Positions 61,974-64,000 of a stretch of DNA of 64,000 nucleotides are shown piece after piece. The first letter of the stretch is position 1. Every line of letters starts with the position of its first letter. The DNA is from Sphingobacteriaceae bacterium (GTDB taxonomy: Bacteria > Bacteroidota > Bacteroidia > Sphingobacteriales > Sphingobacteriaceae). The stretch spans positions 1-64,000 of the forward strand of contig CANGZD010000004.1 in NCBI GenBank assembly GCA_947458875.1, read 5' to 3'. Both the position numbers and the translations under genes were made by a program. The notes under the pieces were generated by a model that ran no database searches, was not told the DNA's origin, and saw only the letters and a list, made by a program, of their open reading frames with translations.

Positions 61974-62780
61974 TTATACGATATCTTTAAACAACAAAAA
62001 CAAATAAACTGCCGGTGCGGCAAAAAACAAACTATCAAATCGATCTAACAAACCACCATGACCCGGTAAAAGGCCTCCGGAATCTTTGGTGCCAAGGCTT
62101 CTTTTTAACATCGATTCGGAAAGATCGCCATAGGTACCGGCCACGCTACAAATGAACGCCACAATGAGCCAATTTGTTGGATTTATTTCTTTAAAATAAT
62201 TGCTGAGGAGAAATCCTGTCAATAAAGAAAATAACAAACCTCCGGCAAAACCCTCCCATGATTTTTTGGGAGAATGGCGTTCAAATAATCGGTGTTTGCC
62301 AAATTTAACACCTATAACGTAGGCGCCCGAATCATTAGCCCAAATCAAGAGCAGCAAGCCCAAGGGTACTTGGTAGCTGTAATCACCCGAAAGAAAAGCG
62401 AGCGCATAAAAAAAGCAAAAGGGCAGAACTACGTACACCGGACCAAAGACAGTGTAGGCAATATTTTGAAATGGCAACTCGCTTTTACGATAAAGCTCCT
62501 GAAAATAAATGAAGAGGATGATCGGAAACAGGAGCAAGAGGTTGTTGGCTTCAAAACCCTCCTTCACGCTTGCGATTGCCATCAAATACACCATTAATCC
62601 TAGAAATAAGCCAGCTCCCTTAGTAAGTTCACGTTTTTCCGATTCTAAAAGCCGGTAAAACTCTAAGAGACAAGCAGCGCTGAGCAACCAATAAAAAAAG
62701 GTAAAAATTGCTGACCCAAAAAAGAAAGAAGACAGCATGATAGCGGCAAAAAAGAAAGCGGTTACAGCCCGTTTTTTCAT
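61974..62780 (-). CDS. cdsA: Phosphatidate cytidylyltransferase
   Basis: CdsA makes CDP-diacylglycerol from phosphatidic acid and CTP in the inner membrane. The 268-aa protein has about eight membrane helices and the family signature around WANDSGAYVIGVKFGKHR and the C-terminal GLLPGHGGLLDRFDSLFF. It overlaps the DUF2007 stop codon by 4 nt (ATGA). With psd at 38616, the window holds two steps of phosphatidylethanolamine synthesis. Confidence 0.95.
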   Translation of the reverse strand: MKKRAVTAFFFAAIMLSSFFFGSAIFTFFYWLLSAACLLEFYRLLESEKRELTKGAGLFLGLMVYLMAIASVKEGFEANNLLLLFPIILFIYFQELYRKSELPFQNIAYTVFGPVYVVLPFCFFYALAFLSGDYSYQVPLGLLLLIWANDSGAYVIGVKFGKHRLFERHSPKKSWEGFAGGLLFSLLTGFLLSNYFKEINPTNWLIVAFICSVAGTYGDLSESMLKRSLGTKDSGGLLPGHGGLLDRFDSLFFAAPAVYLFLLFKDIV

Positions 62781-62986
62781 GTATTATTTAGTTGTTGATG
62801 AATGAGGGTTTTTGCAGTAGTCCAATCGGCTTGGTGTACCAATATCGACACTTCTCCAAATTGATAAGAGGAGTCTTTCTGATTCAAAACAACCGCCTCA
62901 ATTTGATTCGCCACTAAAACTTGCTTCAAGAGTTCTGCTTTGAATTGATCGTTACTACTATAAACTTTTTGCCAGCTCGGTTCCAT
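62777..62986 (-). CDS. DUF2007 domain protein
   Basis: The 69-aa protein is a single DUF2007 domain (KVYSSNDQFKAELLKQVLVAN), sometimes called a putative signal-transducing protein. It has no signal peptide or membrane segment. It is between the CPBP protease gene (2 nt) and cdsA (4-nt overlap), so translation is probably coupled. The role is unknown. Confidence 0.85.
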   Translation of the reverse strand: MEPSWQKVYSSNDQFKAELLKQVLVANQIEAVVLNQKDSSYQFGEVSILVHQADWTTAKTLIHQQLNNT

Positions 62987-62988
62987 TG

Positions 62989-63897
62989 CTAATTTGTGTA
63001 AAGGATTGTTTTTTTTGCTTTGGCGTACTGGTAAAATATCAATAATCCGACAAATGTTAGTAACAAATTGATGAAATATAAATACAGCGGACCTTGGGGA
63101 GCACTTTCCAAAGCATCTGTCGAAAGCCCCTGTTGCTGATAGCTATAAGCTAGCACGATGATGCCGGCATTGTTCATAAAATGGGCCAGTATCGGTATCC
63201 ACAAGCTATTGCTCCACACCAGCAGGTAACCAAACATGCCGCCCAACAACATGCGGGGTAAAAACCCATAAAACTGTAAGTGGATGGCGCTGAAAATGAT
63301 GGCACTGATCCAAATCCCCCAATGGTAATTGTTGAATAAGCGGGTGAAGAGGGGTTGTATGCTGCCGCGGAATATCATTTCTTCGCCAAGTGCGGGTAAA
63401 AGGGCGAGCATTAACAGGTTAATTATCAGGTCGCCTATACCATTCATGGTGGTTAATTGTTTAACCAATTGTAGGGTTTCTTCTTCTTTTTGGCGCATCC
63501 AGTCTTCCAAAGTTTTCAAAAAATCTGGTAGTTGCATTTGTTTGTTCAACTGGATGACCCATTCGAGTGGTGCGGAAGAAGAAATGACAACCGCAATAGT
63601 TAAAATAAGATAAACAGGAAGGAGCCGGGTGTTGAGTTTTAAATATTGAGGGGCCGAAATCGAGGAAAACCGGGGGAAAAACCAAGCGGGTGCTATAAAC
63701 GTGCCAATGGAAAGACTGCTTTGTAAGATCCGTAAAAAACCAATATGATCTGGGTTGGAGATGTATTCGAAACCATAAATTAAACCAGCAATCATCACGC
63801 CCAACATCCCAAAAATGGCCGATCCGCCTATCATCAGCAAAATCAAAATAGCAAATAAATACAAAGGATGACGTTGTGGTGGCCTGATTTCAGACAT
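62989..63897 (-). CDS. CPBP family intramembrane glutamic endopeptidase
   Basis: The 302-aa multi-pass membrane protein has the CPBP motifs: LGEEMIFRG (EExxxR), FSAIHLQFYGFLPRMLLG with the second-motif His, and LAHFMNNA (HxxxN). Members are Abi/CAAX-type proteases; their targets in bacteria are mostly unknown. I chose ATG 63897 (MSEIRPPQRHPLY) because similarity begins there. It is the first gene of the CPBP-DUF2007-cdsA-tonB unit. Confidence 0.88.
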   Translation of the reverse strand: MSEIRPPQRHPLYLFAILILLMIGGSAIFGMLGVMIAGLIYGFEYISNPDHIGFLRILQSSLSIGTFIAPAWFFPRFSSISAPQYLKLNTRLLPVYLILTIAVVISSSAPLEWVIQLNKQMQLPDFLKTLEDWMRQKEEETLQLVKQLTTMNGIGDLIINLLMLALLPALGEEMIFRGSIQPLFTRLFNNYHWGIWISAIIFSAIHLQFYGFLPRMLLGGMFGYLLVWSNSLWIPILAHFMNNAGIIVLAYSYQQQGLSTDALESAPQGPLYLYFINLLLTFVGLLIFYQYAKAKKTILYTN

Positions 63898-63914
63898 GAT
63901 CTGTTGATATTTCT

Positions 63915-63922
63915 TAATTTTG
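63915..63922 (+). promoter_or_regulatory. -7 element of dusB (TAATTTTG)
   Basis: TAATTTTG matches TAnnTTTG and gives a leader of about 32 nt to the ATG at 63960. The -33 half is not evident. Confidence 0.4.
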
Positions 63923-63959
63923 TCTATTGAAAACAAAAATAGCGAATTGATTTAGCTAA

Positions 63960-64000
63960 ATGTCGGTTAAGATTGGAAATATAGATTTAGGAGAATTTCC
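63960..64000 (+). CDS. dusB: tRNA-dihydrouridine synthase, 5' end only
   Basis: The last 41 nt encode MSVKIGNIDLGEF, which is the start of DusB proteins of Bacteroidota as I know them. DusB reduces uridines to dihydrouridine in tRNA D-loops. The gene runs out of the window, so only 13 codons are seen and the call rests on this short segment. Confidence 0.65.
   Translation, partial: MSVKIGNIDLGEF

Overview
The window looks like chromosomal sequence from a member of the Bacteroidota, most likely a Sphingobacteriaceae-type organism (Pedobacter or a close relative; this placement is inference). The reasons are two SusC/SusD outer-membrane uptake pairs, a GldH lipoprotein, a ribosomal protein S16 with a long Ala/Glu tail, weak Shine-Dalgarno sequences with A-rich leaders, and many promoters of the Bacteroidota type (TTTG, about 20 nt, then TAnnTTTG). 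Almost everything is housekeeping sequence. The accessory parts are the left edge, the SusCD block and a few small-gene modules.

Layout. 1-154: the 5' half of a tRNA-Arg(CCT) gene that breaks off just after the anticodon loop and runs into a hairpin. 155-3565: metG, an LD-carboxypeptidase and a DoxX protein. 3598-14577 (minus strand): a nutrient-uptake block with a decayed susD relic, susC-susD, then susC-susD-like and a DUF1735-type surface lipoprotein, with no degradative enzyme. 14812-20408: PadR-PspC pair, an unrecognised membrane-anchored protein and an M14 carboxypeptidase. 20503-25846: murF, gldH-ricT-holB, ruvX, an O-methyltransferase. 25851-28112: two tandem glucosaminidase-LysM proteins and a small exported protein. 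28288-33808: ffh, yifB, msrA, an M16 peptidase, def. 33809-39863: a small exported protein, mrp-nfu, a GT51 transglycosylase with a large N-terminal domain, hpt, psd and two tandem tiny Cys-rich exported proteins. 39910-45113: a Glu/Leu-type dehydrogenase and the rpsP-rimM-trmD-rplS ribosomal group, which is interrupted by two small HTH-gene modules. 45243-52235: pfkA-dsbD-birA and rsfS-ftsH-LUD gene. 52274-54492: a radical SAM protein and a KAS III-like synthase. 54573-57511: zinc-ribbon protein, Nif3-like protein and three small membrane proteins. 57590-63897: mfd, a TonB-family protein, cdsA, DUF2007 and CPBP protease genes. 63960-64000: the first codons of dusB.

How genes work together. 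The SusC/SusD pairs form TonB-dependent importers of the outer membrane; the window has one TonB C-terminal-domain protein. Envelope functions are dense: murF, GT51, two GH73 enzymes, psd, cdsA, Ffh, DsbD and secreted MsrA. Translation and its quality control also recur: metG, def, rpsP, rimM, trmD, rplS, rsfS, ftsH and mfd.

Most unusual items: (1) the tRNA half at the left edge, a possible integration scar; (2) the susD relic at 14300-14577; (3) the HTH plus membrane-protein module inside the ribosomal operon, with a perfect dyad sitting in its own promoter spacer; (4) the divergent pair of small HTH-like genes between trmD and rplS; (5) the tandem Cys-rich exported microproteins; (6) the many TAnnTTTG boxes placed only 4-6 nt from start codons, which suggests leaderless or nearly leaderless mRNAs. 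I did not find CRISPR arrays, insertion sequences, rRNA genes or intact tRNA genes.
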